NCBI GenBank assembly: GCA_025459365.1
Contig: JALOQR010000003.1
Span: forward strand, 1-43,925
Source of the DNA: Fimbriiglobus sp.
Lineage (GTDB): Bacteria; Planctomycetota; Planctomycetia; Gemmatales; Gemmataceae
Reading direction: 5' to 3'
Length of the DNA stretch: 43,925 nucleotides
In this document: piece after piece, positions 7,591-14,994 of the stretch
How the letters are laid out: the number at the start of each line of letters is the position of its first letter
Numbering within the stretch: the stretch's first letter is position 1
Notes under the pieces: model-generated
Told to the model about the DNA's origin: nothing
Databases searched by the model: none
The model's input: the letters and a program-made list of their open reading frames with translations, nothing else
Translations under genes and position numbers: made by a program

Positions 7591-8526
7591 GTGAAAGACC
7601 GTGAACTGAAACTGCTGCCCGGTTTCCCCGTGCTGTTCGTATGGTTGCTGCTACTCGGCGGGGAGATTGCACTGGTCGGTCAGGCCATCGCAGCGAGGGA
7701 TTCGACTTGGGCCTGGGCATGGATTGGGCTGGGCGTGCTACTGCTGCTGATGTCGTTCGGATTCGTCGTCAACAACCCAAACCAAGCGAAGGTGGTTCAA
7801 CTCTTCGGCCGGTATGTCGGCACCCTCACCGACGTCGGCTTCTTTTGGGGCAACCCGTTCTACTGGCGGAAGACGGTATCGATGCGGGTGCAGACCTTCG
7901 AAACGGGAGTGCAAAAGACGCCGGAGGTGAAGGACGCAGCAGGCAAGGTGGTGCAACCGGCGAGCAGCCGGCGGGCGCCGAGCAAGGTGAACGACAAGGA
8001 CGGCACGCCGATTGAGATCGCCGCAGTGGTGACGTTTCAGGTGGTCGCTCCGGCCGAGGCAGTGTTCACCGTTGACGACTACGAAGAGTTCATCCACGTG
8101 CAGTCGGACGCTGCCCTGCGCAACCTGGCCAGCCAGTACCGCTACGACGCCCGCCAGGAGGACGAGTTCAGCCTGCTCGGGCACATCGACGAAGTGGCCG
8201 CCCGGTTGCAGGGCGAATTGCAGCAGCGGATGACGCAGGCCGGCATCAAGGTTCTCGGGGCGCAGATCAGCTACCTGGCCTACGCCGCGGAGATCGCCGC
8301 TGCCATGCTCCAGCGACAGCAGGCCGGGGCGATCATCGCCGCTCGCCGGGCGATCGTCGAGAACGCGGTGGGCATGGTCGAGCACGCCCTCGCCGACCTG
8401 ACAAGCAAAGGGTTGGTCGATCTCGACCCGGAGCGTAAAGCGGCGATGGTGAGTAACCTGTTGGTCGTGCTCTGCGGGCACAGCGTGCCCCAGCCGGTGC
8501 TCAACACCGGGACACTGCACAACTGA
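7591..8526 (+). CDS. SPFH/band-7 domain membrane protein
   Basis: A 311-residue protein of the stomatin/prohibitin/flotillin/HflK superfamily. Two hydrophobic segments lie near residues 12-35 and 41-60. The SPFH domain follows, with VVNNPNQAKVVQLFGRYVGT, the typical entry strand, and IEIAAVVTFQVV near 145-155. A long helical part contains AARLQGELQQRMTQAGIKVLGAQISYLAYAAEIAAAMLQRQQA, the conserved helix that packs into ring-shaped membrane scaffolds. The start is a GTG with GGAGG upstream. The next gene encodes a small RHH DNA-binding protein. SPFH and Arc-like genes also sit side by side in proteobacteria as far as I recall, which suggests a functional pair. The precise role is unknown; membrane microdomain organisation or control of a protease are family-based guesses. 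Confidence 0.92.
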   Translation: MKDRELKLLPGFPVLFVWLLLLGGEIALVGQAIAARDSTWAWAWIGLGVLLLLMSFGFVVNNPNQAKVVQLFGRYVGTLTDVGFFWGNPFYWRKTVSMRVQTFETGVQKTPEVKDAAGKVVQPASSRRAPSKVNDKDGTPIEIAAVVTFQVVAPAEAVFTVDDYEEFIHVQSDAALRNLASQYRYDARQEDEFSLLGHIDEVAARLQGELQQRMTQAGIKVLGAQISYLAYAAEIAAAMLQRQQAGAIIAARRAIVENAVGMVEHALADLTSKGLVDLDPERKAAMVSNLLVVLCGHSVPQPVLNTGTLHN

Positions 8527-8613
8527 CCGGACTTACACAAGCCACGAACGCCAGTGAGCGAAGTTGGGAAATCCGATCCCTGACGATCGCGACCGTCCGA
8601 ACGGGACCACCCC

Positions 8614-8814
8614 ATGCCGAAGAAGGAAGCGACCAAGTTCCTGCTGCGGCTCGACCCGACGGTTATGGCGGCGGTGAAGCGCTGGGCCGAGGCTGAGTTA
8701 CGGTCGGTGAACGGGCAGATCGAATACATCCTGCGAGACGCGTTGACACGGCGGGGGGTGAAACTGACCGACCCCGAAGCGGCGGAGGAGGAGCGACCGC
8801 CCGACGGCACGTAG
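8614..8814 (+). CDS. Arc-like ribbon-helix-helix protein
   Basis: A 66-residue basic protein. TKFLLRLDPTVMAAVKRWAEAELRSVNGQIEYILRDAL fits the Arc/MetJ pattern: a beta strand (residues 7-13), helix A (14-27), the turn at SVNGQ and helix B (32-45). Arc-type dimers insert the strand into the DNA major groove; here the strand residues K8, L10 and R12 would face the bases. The C-terminal tail is acidic and proline-rich. It lies 87 bases after the SPFH gene on the same strand and probably shares its promoter. It may autoregulate the cluster. No toxin gene is next to it, so an antitoxin role is not supported. Confidence 0.82.
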   Translation: MPKKEATKFLLRLDPTVMAAVKRWAEAELRSVNGQIEYILRDALTRRGVKLTDPEAAEEERPPDGT

Positions 8815-8840
8815 CCGCGTTCAACGGCTGCCGCCGCATG

Positions 8841-8850
8841 TGGTACAATT
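8841..8850 (+). promoter_or_regulatory. Possible extended -10 promoter (TGGTACAAT)
   Basis: TGG followed by TACAAT at 8845-8850 resembles an extended -10 box, 33 bases before the ATG at 8883. The -35 candidate TTCAAC at 8821-8826 is poor but correctly spaced (18 bases). Confidence 0.4.
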
Positions 8851-8882
8851 CATTCACTCCTTCCGCCAGAGTCCACACCCCC

Positions 8883-9332
8883 ATGTCCCGTAAACCGGCC
8901 AAGAAGACGCAGAAGTCAAACATCGTCGCCTTTAAGGTGGAAGACGACTTGGCCGAGTTCCTGAACAATCTGCCGAACAAGAGCGAGTTCATCCGCAAGG
9001 CGATCCTCGCCCAGTTCGGCATGACGTGCCCGCTGTGTACTGGTAGCGGGGTGGTTCCGCGAGGCGTCCACGAGCACTACCAGCCCGTCATCCGAGATAA
9101 CAACAAGCACCCGTGCGAGAAGTGCCGTACCCTCATCGAGATCCCGCTGAGCGTCGATGGGGTGACGGCCGGGCCGGACAAACCACGGCTCGAGCAGTTC
9201 CTCCGCGGCGGCCTACTGTATTGCTCGAAGTGCTACCCGACAGTGCCGGCGTGCGACGACTGCGGATGGCACGTGCCACACGAACGAGTGGCCGAACACT
9301 TTCGAGCCGTCCACGCCCACCACACCCATTGA
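8883..9332 (+). CDS. Ribbon-helix-helix protein fused to zinc-ribbon domains
   Basis: A 149-residue protein; the ATG at 8883 is preferred because the sequence before it has no conserved character. Residues 10-45 (NIVAFKVEDDLAEFLNNLPNKSEFIRKAILAQF) match the RHH fold of a CopG/Arc-type DNA-binding dimer. Then come metal-binding pairs: CPLCTGSG (like the DnaJ zinc motif) near 49-56, CEKC near 79-82, CSKC near 115-118 and CDDC near 124-127, ending in a histidine-rich tail HAHHTH. Four Cys-x2-Cys knuckles can hold two zinc ions. This is likely a metal-dependent or redox-sensitive regulator. It lies just after the SPFH and Arc-like genes. An RHH protein with this C-terminal part is not a family I can name. 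Confidence 0.8.
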   Translation: MSRKPAKKTQKSNIVAFKVEDDLAEFLNNLPNKSEFIRKAILAQFGMTCPLCTGSGVVPRGVHEHYQPVIRDNNKHPCEKCRTLIEIPLSVDGVTAGPDKPRLEQFLRGGLLYCSKCYPTVPACDDCGWHVPHERVAEHFRAVHAHHTH

Positions 9333-9389
9333 TGTTGATCGACCTGCTTCGTAGGAAGGCGGTACTTTCCCCCGTACTTCGAGGCGACC

Positions 9390-9767
9390 ATGGCCAACCG
9401 CGACGACGAGGATGACCGCCCCCGCCGCCGTGATCAGGACGACGATGACGACCATGATGATCGTCCGCGCCGCCGCCGCCGTCATCGCGAAGAAGGGGAC
9501 GTGACCGGAGGGCTGATCCCGTACAAGAACGGCATGGCCCTGGCGGCATACTACTGCGGGGTGTTCTCGCTCATCCCATGTGTGTGGGGCGTCCTGAGCA
9601 TTCTGGCCATCATCTTCGGTATTCTCGGTTTGTCGCGGGCAAAGGAGCACCCCGAGGCAAAAGGCAAGGCTCACGCGATCACTGGCATCGTCTTGGGCTC
9701 AATCACCCTACTGCTGGCCATCGCTGCAACGGTGTTCTTCGTAGTCACCGCTGCAAAAACCAGATAG
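9390..9767 (+). CDS. DUF4190-like small membrane protein with charged N-terminus
   Basis: A 125-residue protein. The first 40 residues are extremely charged, alternating D and R runs (DDHDDRPRRRRRHRE), and should be disordered in the cytoplasm. Two transmembrane helices follow (about 50-77 and 93-118), separated by the short loop GLSRAKEHPEAKGKAHAI. The pattern LAIIFGILGLSRAKE, a basic loop, and AITGIVLGSI is that of DUF4190, a small integral membrane family of unknown function. It is followed 14 bases later by a second protein of the same kind, so the two probably arose by duplication and are co-transcribed. Confidence 0.8.
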   Translation: MANRDDEDDRPRRRDQDDDDDHDDRPRRRRRHREEGDVTGGLIPYKNGMALAAYYCGVFSLIPCVWGVLSILAIIFGILGLSRAKEHPEAKGKAHAITGIVLGSITLLLAIAATVFFVVTAAKTR

Positions 9768-9781
9768 CGAGATGCTGAGCC

Positions 9782-10144
9782 ATGCCGGCTGCACCCGATC
9801 CGCAGACCGACTACGAAGACCCGGTCGACCGGTTGTTCAACCGACAGCCGGCCCGCCACAAACGGGGGAGAACCGCGGCTGCGGACGACACCCCCCAGAA
9901 GACACCGAGCGCGACGGCTGCCATCGCCTACGCATTCGGCTTGGTGAGTATGGTGCCATTCGTCGGGTTGGTGTTCGGCCCGCTGGCGGTGGTGATCGGG
10001 TGGATCGGACTGACCCGTACACGCAACCCAGGTGTGAGTGGCAAGGAGAAGGCGAGGTCTGGGGTGTGGTTCGGGTTCGTTGGTATCCTGATTAACTACC
10101 TGGTCCCGTTGACCCTCTACCTCATCTTCCGGATCCGCTATTGA
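9782..10144 (+). CDS. DUF4190-like small membrane protein, paralogue
   Basis: A 120-residue protein with a polar N-terminal 45 residues and two membrane helices at about 49-75 and 94-117. The DUF4190 loop is seen as VVIGWIGLTRTRNPGVSGKEKARSGVWFGFVGI. It lies 14 bases after its paralogue and 18 bases before the end of the converging esterase gene. No hairpin separates the convergent genes, so transcripts from both strands may overlap here. The function is unknown. Confidence 0.75.
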   Translation: MPAAPDPQTDYEDPVDRLFNRQPARHKRGRTAAADDTPQKTPSATAAIAYAFGLVSMVPFVGLVFGPLAVVIGWIGLTRTRNPGVSGKEKARSGVWFGFVGILINYLVPLTLYLIFRIRY

Positions 10145-10162
10145 AATACGGCGGATACCAGT

Positions 10163-11401
10163 CTACTTGAGTTTCACCTGCACCTCGGCGTCGAACACCA
10201 GTTCCGGGTCACCACGACCAGCGAGAGTCTTCGCCATCACTGCCACTGTCCGAGATGCCACACCGGTGTAGACTTGTTTGCCAGCGTGGGTCACCGTCAC
10301 TGGCTTATCGAGGTCAGCGAAGCGGTCATCGAACCGCACGATCAGCGTTTCTACCTTCTCGGCCGTTGTCACTTCCACCGACTGCTTGTCTCGCGTGGCC
10401 ACCACCAAAGAATCGACCTTTGCTTCCTTGGCTGGCACAGCCAGCCAGTAACTCCGATCGTGCGGGGTACCGGTCTGTTTCCACACCACTTTGGCCGGAG
10501 CGGGATCGCGGGTAAACTTGGCCATCCAGGGTAGAGCGGCCTTGTCTTCCAGTTCCATCCAGTGCCCCTTCCCCTCATGGATTTTCACAAACTGCTCGTA
10601 TCCGCTGGGATCGTCTTTGCGGTATTTCGCCAGTGTATCGCCGTATTCCTTGGCCACCGAGTTGCGGTTGTAGGCCGCATCCTTTCCCCCCACCTGAAGT
10701 GCGAACGGCACGTTCCGCAGCGAGAGCAGCGAGACCCCGTTCGGGTGCCCGGCCATCATGGCGGCGGCGGCCCAGTGATCGGCCATGCGTGGGGCGATCT
10801 GGTAGACGCCATCACCACCTGCCGAGTACCCCATCACGTACACCCGGTTCGGGTTCACCCCCTCCAGCACGATCAGGTCTTCGATAAGACGGGTAAAGAG
10901 GCGGTCGATGTGGGCTTCGTGCCAGAGGTTCCAGGTGTTCGTGGGTGCCCGTGGGGCAAGATAGATGCCCTCCTCCGGTTGGTAGAGTCGTTTCTGATTC
11001 TCCCACTGCTGGTCGTTAACCTTCGCGGGTGCTCCGCCGCCACCATGCAACGAGATCCACAGGCTCCAGCCGCCCTTCGGTTTCTTGCCGAAGGTCTTGT
11101 ACTCGAAGGGCATCTCGAGTTTGTCGTCCTTCAGCACTTTCGCCTTGACCTCGTCGGCGCGATCTTTCTTGATGAGGTCGGTGTGCAATCCCCAGAGTAT
11201 CCTACGCGCTTCAGCAGCATCCGCCTTGGTGAGCGGGACAGAGGCGAACGGCTGGTCGGTCAACTCGGCGATGGCCTTGGGTTTGGCATCGACGGCGGCC
11301 TTGAGTTGTTTGATCGCCTCGGCCGACTTGCCAGCGTCGGCGGCAAACAGCGGAGCCGTGCAGAGCAGAAGAGCGATCGTGTATCGCATAGTTTGGGACA
11401 T
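10163..11401 (-). CDS. Secreted alpha/beta hydrolase (esterase/PHB-depolymerase-like)
   Basis: About 412 residues. I place the start at the ATG at 11401 (or 11389), which leads into a signal peptide MRYTIALLLCTAPLFAADA. The hydrolase core has an oxyanion loop SLHGGGGAP (about 117-125), the nucleophile elbow GYSAGG with Ser193, a candidate acid Asp241 in GGKDAAYNR, and His280 in EGKGHWMELED. This matches the catalytic order Ser-Asp-His. The last 100 residues form a beta-rich domain of the type found after such enzymes in planctomycetes. The likely role is hydrolysis of an ester in the periplasm or outside the cell; the substrate cannot be read from sequence. It follows the transglutaminase gene by 118 bases on the same strand and may be co-transcribed. 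Confidence 0.85.
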   Translation of the reverse strand: MSQTMRYTIALLLCTAPLFAADAGKSAEAIKQLKAAVDAKPKAIAELTDQPFASVPLTKADAAEARRILWGLHTDLIKKDRADEVKAKVLKDDKLEMPFEYKTFGKKPKGGWSLWISLHGGGGAPAKVNDQQWENQKRLYQPEEGIYLAPRAPTNTWNLWHEAHIDRLFTRLIEDLIVLEGVNPNRVYVMGYSAGGDGVYQIAPRMADHWAAAAMMAGHPNGVSLLSLRNVPFALQVGGKDAAYNRNSVAKEYGDTLAKYRKDDPSGYEQFVKIHEGKGHWMELEDKAALPWMAKFTRDPAPAKVVWKQTGTPHDRSYWLAVPAKEAKVDSLVVATRDKQSVEVTTAEKVETLIVRFDDRFADLDKPVTVTHAGKQVYTGVASRTVAVMAKTLAGRGDPELVFDAEVQVKLK

Positions 11402-11519
11402 CTTGGAGTGGAATGGGGGAATACGAATGTCATGAAGTACGCATGGCTGAAGAGAATCCGATCGAATCATGACTGATCCGTGTCGCCCCATGCTGAACTT
11501 CACTCGTCCGGGCGCGGGT

Positions 11520-12653
11520 TTACTTCACCTTGAATTCGAGGAGTCTGCCATCGCCGGCTTTGCCGGTGGTGATGGTCTGTTTCTGGTCGCCGACGGTCAC
11601 TGTCACCTCAGCGTTCTCGGTCAACTCGAATGTGAGGTGATTATTGGCATCGGCGGTGTCATCATTCGACTTGCCAGTCAGTTCCTTCTTGGCGGCGTCG
11701 ATGACGGTCACGGAACGGACCAGTCGCTTACCGTTGGCGTCGGTCACCTTGACCATTAGCTTGAACGCCGCCGCCTTCGGCTTGGCGTATCGATCGGTCA
11801 CGTTCACCCCTGGCACGGTCTTGTCGCTCATGGCCCACACCAGCGGAAAGTGGGCTTCCGTTTTCTTGTAGCTGGCCGCGTAGATGGCGTGCTTCGGATC
11901 GTCTTTCTTCGCTTCACCCGCGTTGCCGACGAACCAACCGCGGTTCAGCCCGTCTTTGTCGGGCTCGCACGCCCCGGTGAATTTCCAGTCTTTGTCCCAG
12001 ACCTCCACCCAGGTGTGATTACCGCTCTTGTTGGCCCACAGCGCGGTGCCCACGAGACGGGCCGGCACTCCAACGGCACGGCAAGCATCGACCAGGATAA
12101 TGCTCAGCCCAGTACACGAAGCCATTTTGATGGCCCGTGATTCTGTCACGCTCTGGTTCGGCTTCTTCCGCTGGGTGGAGTACCGCACATCGACCAGTTT
12201 GAAGACCTCGGCATTCAGGGCCATGACCGCCTCGGTCGGCGTCTTGCAGTCCTTCACCAGGGGTTTGCAGAGGTCGTACATCTCCTGCCGCCAGGGGTCC
12301 CGCTTCTCATCAACGTTGGCGTAGGGGAGTACATCGTTCAGGAACAGGTCTTCGGGAATCTCTTTGCCCCACGGAAACTCGGCCCGTGCCGCATAGGCCA
12401 ACTTGGTGTTGGCGAGCAGGAAGTCGGCCTTTAGCCCCTTCAAATCAGCGTCGGGCATGTGCTCGACCAAGAAGGCCATACCCGCTCGTTGGTCCTTCGG
12501 CACGCTGTACAGTGCCTTCTCGATCTCACGGCGATTGTCCCCCGCCTTGCCGAGCGACTTCTCGATGGGATCAGCCCACCACTTCACAGGGTCGGCGGCG
12601 GCCGACGGTAAGGTGGTAAAGGCGAGACACAGCAGGGCGATTCGGGCAGTCAT
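11520..12653 (-). CDS. Secreted transglutaminase-like protein
   Basis: A 377-residue protein with signal peptide MTARIALLCLAFTTLPSAAA. The transglutaminase-like core (about 135-240) contains the catalytic Cys180 in MASCTGLSIILVDACRAVGVPARLVG, His213 in NHTWVEVWD and Asp232 in GACEPDKDG. These three residues are in the order and spacing of the papain-like triad. After a helical region follows a beta-sandwich domain (about 280-377) similar to a carboxypeptidase regulatory-like fold. The enzyme could crosslink or cut proteins in the periplasm; most bacterial members are proteases or amidases. The ATG is used because it directly starts the signal peptide. The divergent CheY gene begins about 200 bases away. 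Confidence 0.9.
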   Translation of the reverse strand: MTARIALLCLAFTTLPSAAADPVKWWADPIEKSLGKAGDNRREIEKALYSVPKDQRAGMAFLVEHMPDADLKGLKADFLLANTKLAYAARAEFPWGKEIPEDLFLNDVLPYANVDEKRDPWRQEMYDLCKPLVKDCKTPTEAVMALNAEVFKLVDVRYSTQRKKPNQSVTESRAIKMASCTGLSIILVDACRAVGVPARLVGTALWANKSGNHTWVEVWDKDWKFTGACEPDKDGLNRGWFVGNAGEAKKDDPKHAIYAASYKKTEAHFPLVWAMSDKTVPGVNVTDRYAKPKAAAFKLMVKVTDANGKRLVRSVTVIDAAKKELTGKSNDDTADANNHLTFELTENAEVTVTVGDQKQTITTGKAGDGRLLEFKVK

Positions 12654-12851
12654 GGGTGTCCCTCGGTGAGTGCGAGTCTAGTCCCAACCTACTCGGCTAG
12701 GCGGGTGTTGTCCGCCGACGAATCAGCCTCTCCCCCGCCCAATCGGACAGTTTCGAGCTCCGTGCCCGAGAAAACCGTTCCACAGTGTCAACTTTCCCAT
12801 CACCGCTTCGATCCTATCGAAGGGCGGTTCAGCCCCGACAGGAGCGACTTT

Positions 12852-13352
12852 ATGACTCCGAGACTGAAAGCGCTAGTCATCGACGACTCAGCGGTGATGC
12901 GGAAAATGGTGATGAAGGCCGTCACCGACTCTGGTCTAGGGCAATTCGAGTTTGTCGAGGCCGAAGACGGACAGGACGGGCTGAACAAGCTCGGCGGTGG
13001 CGAGTTCCACATCGCCTTCGTGGACTGGAACATGCCGAACATGACCGGCATCGACTTTGTCCGGGCCGTGCGGAAGCAAGAGCGAGAAAAGCGGCACGAG
13101 CCGATTGGAATCGTGATGGTTACCAGCGAAAAGACAATGGGCAAAATTCAGGAAGCGCTCGACGACGCGGGTGCAGACACATTCATCATCAAGCCGTTCA
13201 CCGCCGCCGAGATGGGCCAAAAGTTGAAGAAGGTGGTGGAGAAAGCAGAGGAAGTGTGCCGTTGGCACATCCGCAACCGACGTGAACAGGCAACCGGTGC
13301 GCCCGCCCCGACCGAGTCCGGCGGCGGATTCTTCAGCAAGCTGTTCGGTTAA
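12852..13352 (+). CDS. CheY-like response regulator
   Basis: A 166-residue single receiver domain. The ATG at 12852 follows AGGAG and starts the family-typical strand KALVIDDSAVMRK. Acidic pair D11-D12, phospho-acceptor Asp58 in VDWNMPNM, Thr91-Ser92 in MVTSEK and Lys114 in IIKPF are all present, so it should be phosphorylatable. About 40 residues after the domain form a helix and a linker ending in FFSKLFG, a small hydrophobic tail that could be a docking peptide. There is no output domain. It is followed 25 bases later by a CheX-like gene, so it is likely a partner phosphatase pair. No chemotaxis kinase is in the window. A longer open frame upstream is not used because it lacks similarity and a start signal. 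Confidence 0.92.
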   Translation: MTPRLKALVIDDSAVMRKMVMKAVTDSGLGQFEFVEAEDGQDGLNKLGGGEFHIAFVDWNMPNMTGIDFVRAVRKQEREKRHEPIGIVMVTSEKTMGKIQEALDDAGADTFIIKPFTAAEMGQKLKKVVEKAEEVCRWHIRNRREQATGAPAPTESGGGFFSKLFG

Positions 13353-13377
13353 CCCTACCCCCTCGTAATCTCCACCC

Positions 13378-13896
13378 ATGCCACCGCCCGACCCCAACGC
13401 CGACGGATTCCCACCCGCCTTCGCCGAGGCTGTCAAGGCGGCCGTCGAGAACACGTTCAAAGCCATCGCCGGCGAGAAACCGGTACCCAAGCCGGATGTG
13501 GCGCACCCGCCCACTCCGTGCGTCGCCGGCATCATCTCGTTCATCGGCGACTCACCATGGTCGCTCTCGTGGTTCCTGCCGTCCGACACGGCCCCTGCCC
13601 TTGCCCACAAGTTCACCGGCCTCGAACTCACCTTCGATAGCCAGGACATGGGCGACGTGGCCGGCGAATTGGTGAACGTACTGGCCGGTGAAGTAGTGGC
13701 CCAACTCGACCGTCGGCGGGTGAAAGTGAAAATGTCGCTCCCGACCGTCGCCCGCGGCAGCCCGCTCGAACTCATGCCCGAGAAGGGGGCCGGCGTGGTG
13801 CGGATCGACTATGCGTCCAAGTTTGGTTCGTTCTGGCTTCAACTGGCCACGCCAGGCAAAGGTGGATCGGCACTCGTGCGGTTGCCAGGGGCCTGA
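13378..13896 (+). CDS. CheX-like phosphatase-family protein
   Basis: A 172-residue protein. The helix DMGDVAGELVNVLAGEVVAQL has the CheC/CheX/FliY phosphatase signature E-x2-N, here Glu97 and Asn100, which in CheX attacks phospho-CheY. Surrounding parts, FPPAFAEAVKAAVENTFKAIAG at the N-terminus and PLELMPEKGAGVVRIDYASKFGSFWLQLA at the C-terminus, fit the CheX alpha/beta fold. The gene starts 25 bases after a CheY gene on the same strand. The pair would set the lifetime of a phosphorylated regulator. Only one E-x2-N motif is present, as in CheX and unlike CheC. The identification rests on the motif and context. Confidence 0.75.
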   Translation: MPPPDPNADGFPPAFAEAVKAAVENTFKAIAGEKPVPKPDVAHPPTPCVAGIISFIGDSPWSLSWFLPSDTAPALAHKFTGLELTFDSQDMGDVAGELVNVLAGEVVAQLDRRRVKVKMSLPTVARGSPLELMPEKGAGVVRIDYASKFGSFWLQLATPGKGGSALVRLPGA

Positions 13897-14406
13897 ACGC
13901 ACTCGATCCAGTGAGGCACGCATAGATAGGCGAACTCGAGCAACCGAGTTTGCATTGGCCGGGCTGAGTGTGGCGGCCCTCGGCCCAGTACGACCGTTCG
14001 GCTCGCATCGCCCGGTTCTCAGGCCGGGCGACCATTCAACCCCCTTCGTGTCAGGTCACATTTCGCATCGCAGACGTGAACCAGCGAGAGAGTCACCGCA
14101 ATAGTCGCTGGTTTCAATCGGCGGGACGGACCATTCATATCGTCTGAAAAGTGAAGCCGAGTCGAATGCGGGTGGTCTGGTGGAACGGAATTGAGACGAC
14201 CGAAGTGCGACCCATCACTGTGAAGACCACCCCATAGGAACAGCCTGCGGTCGACCGAACCGAGCGATCCGTTGATCCAAATCAAAGCTGGAGGTGTCAC
14301 ACATTGCAGTCTTCGTCGGAGGAGTCACTGGCATGGAGAATCCAGCAACCCGGGCAGCGTGACTGGCGAACTCTGGCCCGCCACGCCCCCGGCTCATCCG
14401 CCGTGC
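13897..14406. other. 510-base gene-free region
   Basis: Nothing here looks protein-coding on either strand, and base composition is less GC-rich than in the genes. There is a small hairpin, CGCCCGG (14009-14015) with CCGGGCG (14024-14030), after the CheX gene. No tRNA or known RNA fold was recognised. It could hold the terminator of the CheY-CheX pair and decayed sequence. Confidence 0.5.
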
Positions 14407-14727
14407 TTACTTGTCCTTTTCGTCGCCCTTCTCGACAGTGACCTTGGCCGAGGACAGAATGCTCTTGAGTTCTTCGATCGCTTCGCGAGCTTCCTTCTCT
14501 GTCTCGAATCCGTTGCCAGCGGTCATCAGCATTCCTTTGCCGTCCGCATCCTTGATGAGCAGCCGATAGCGGCCCTTGGCATCGGGCTTGATGGTGATGC
14601 TTCCCTTGGAAGCCGCCGGCTTGGTATCCGCCGGCTTCTTCGGATCCGCCTTGGGAGCCTGGGCAACGGCGAGTGGCGCGATCGCGAACAGGCCAGCCAG
14701 AGTGAGAACAGCGAACACTTTTTGCAT
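14407..14727 (-). CDS. Secreted single DUF1508 (YegP-like) domain protein
   Basis: A 106-residue protein. The start has GGAGG nine bases upstream and opens a signal peptide MQKVFAVLTLAGLFAIAPLAVAQA. A linker rich in K, P and A follows. The remaining part (about 43-95), with GRYRLLIKDADGKGMLMTAGNGFETEKEAREAIEELK, resembles one DUF1508/YegP unit, a small beta-beta-beta-alpha module. YegP proteins are normally cytoplasmic and carry two such units in tandem, so a single exported unit is unusual and may dimerise. The function is unknown. It diverges from the glycosyltransferase operon. Confidence 0.78.
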   Translation of the reverse strand: MQKVFAVLTLAGLFAIAPLAVAQAPKADPKKPADTKPAASKGSITIKPDAKGRYRLLIKDADGKGMLMTAGNGFETEKEAREAIEELKSILSSAKVTVEKGDEKDK

Positions 14728-14982
14728 GGACGGATCCTCCGCGTGGGGCGGAAAAGGGAGGCGAACCCGCTAGGTCCCGCGAACCCAGCGCAAACGCATT
14801 ATCCCGCGCTGCAACCCCTCACGCAACTCTCTGCCGTCACAGGCACCCTCACACCGTCCCGGAAAACAAGAACAATCGACCTGAACCACCTCAGTTCTTC
14901 GCCACAAGACTACACACTGCTCCCTTATTTCCACGAGTGGGCACAGTTGGTGACAGAGGCGTTCGTACCGGTGCCATCTCCC

Positions 14983-14988
14983 TACAAT
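14983..14988 (+). promoter_or_regulatory. TACAAT box just before the glycosyltransferase start
   Basis: TACAAT ends six bases before the ATG at 14995. If it is a -10 box the transcript would start at or next to the ATG, giving a leaderless mRNA. No -35 match is visible at the right distance, so this is weak. Confidence 0.3.
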
Positions 14989-14994
14989 CCGTGC

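Noticed and set aside
8614-8814. Antitoxin of a toxin-antitoxin pair
   Set aside because: The RHH protein has no adjacent toxin-sized gene; its neighbours are a membrane SPFH protein and a second RHH protein.
14272-14994. A 241-codon N-terminal extension of the glycosyltransferase
   Set aside because: It runs antisense through the DUF1508 gene and the family fold starts at 14995.
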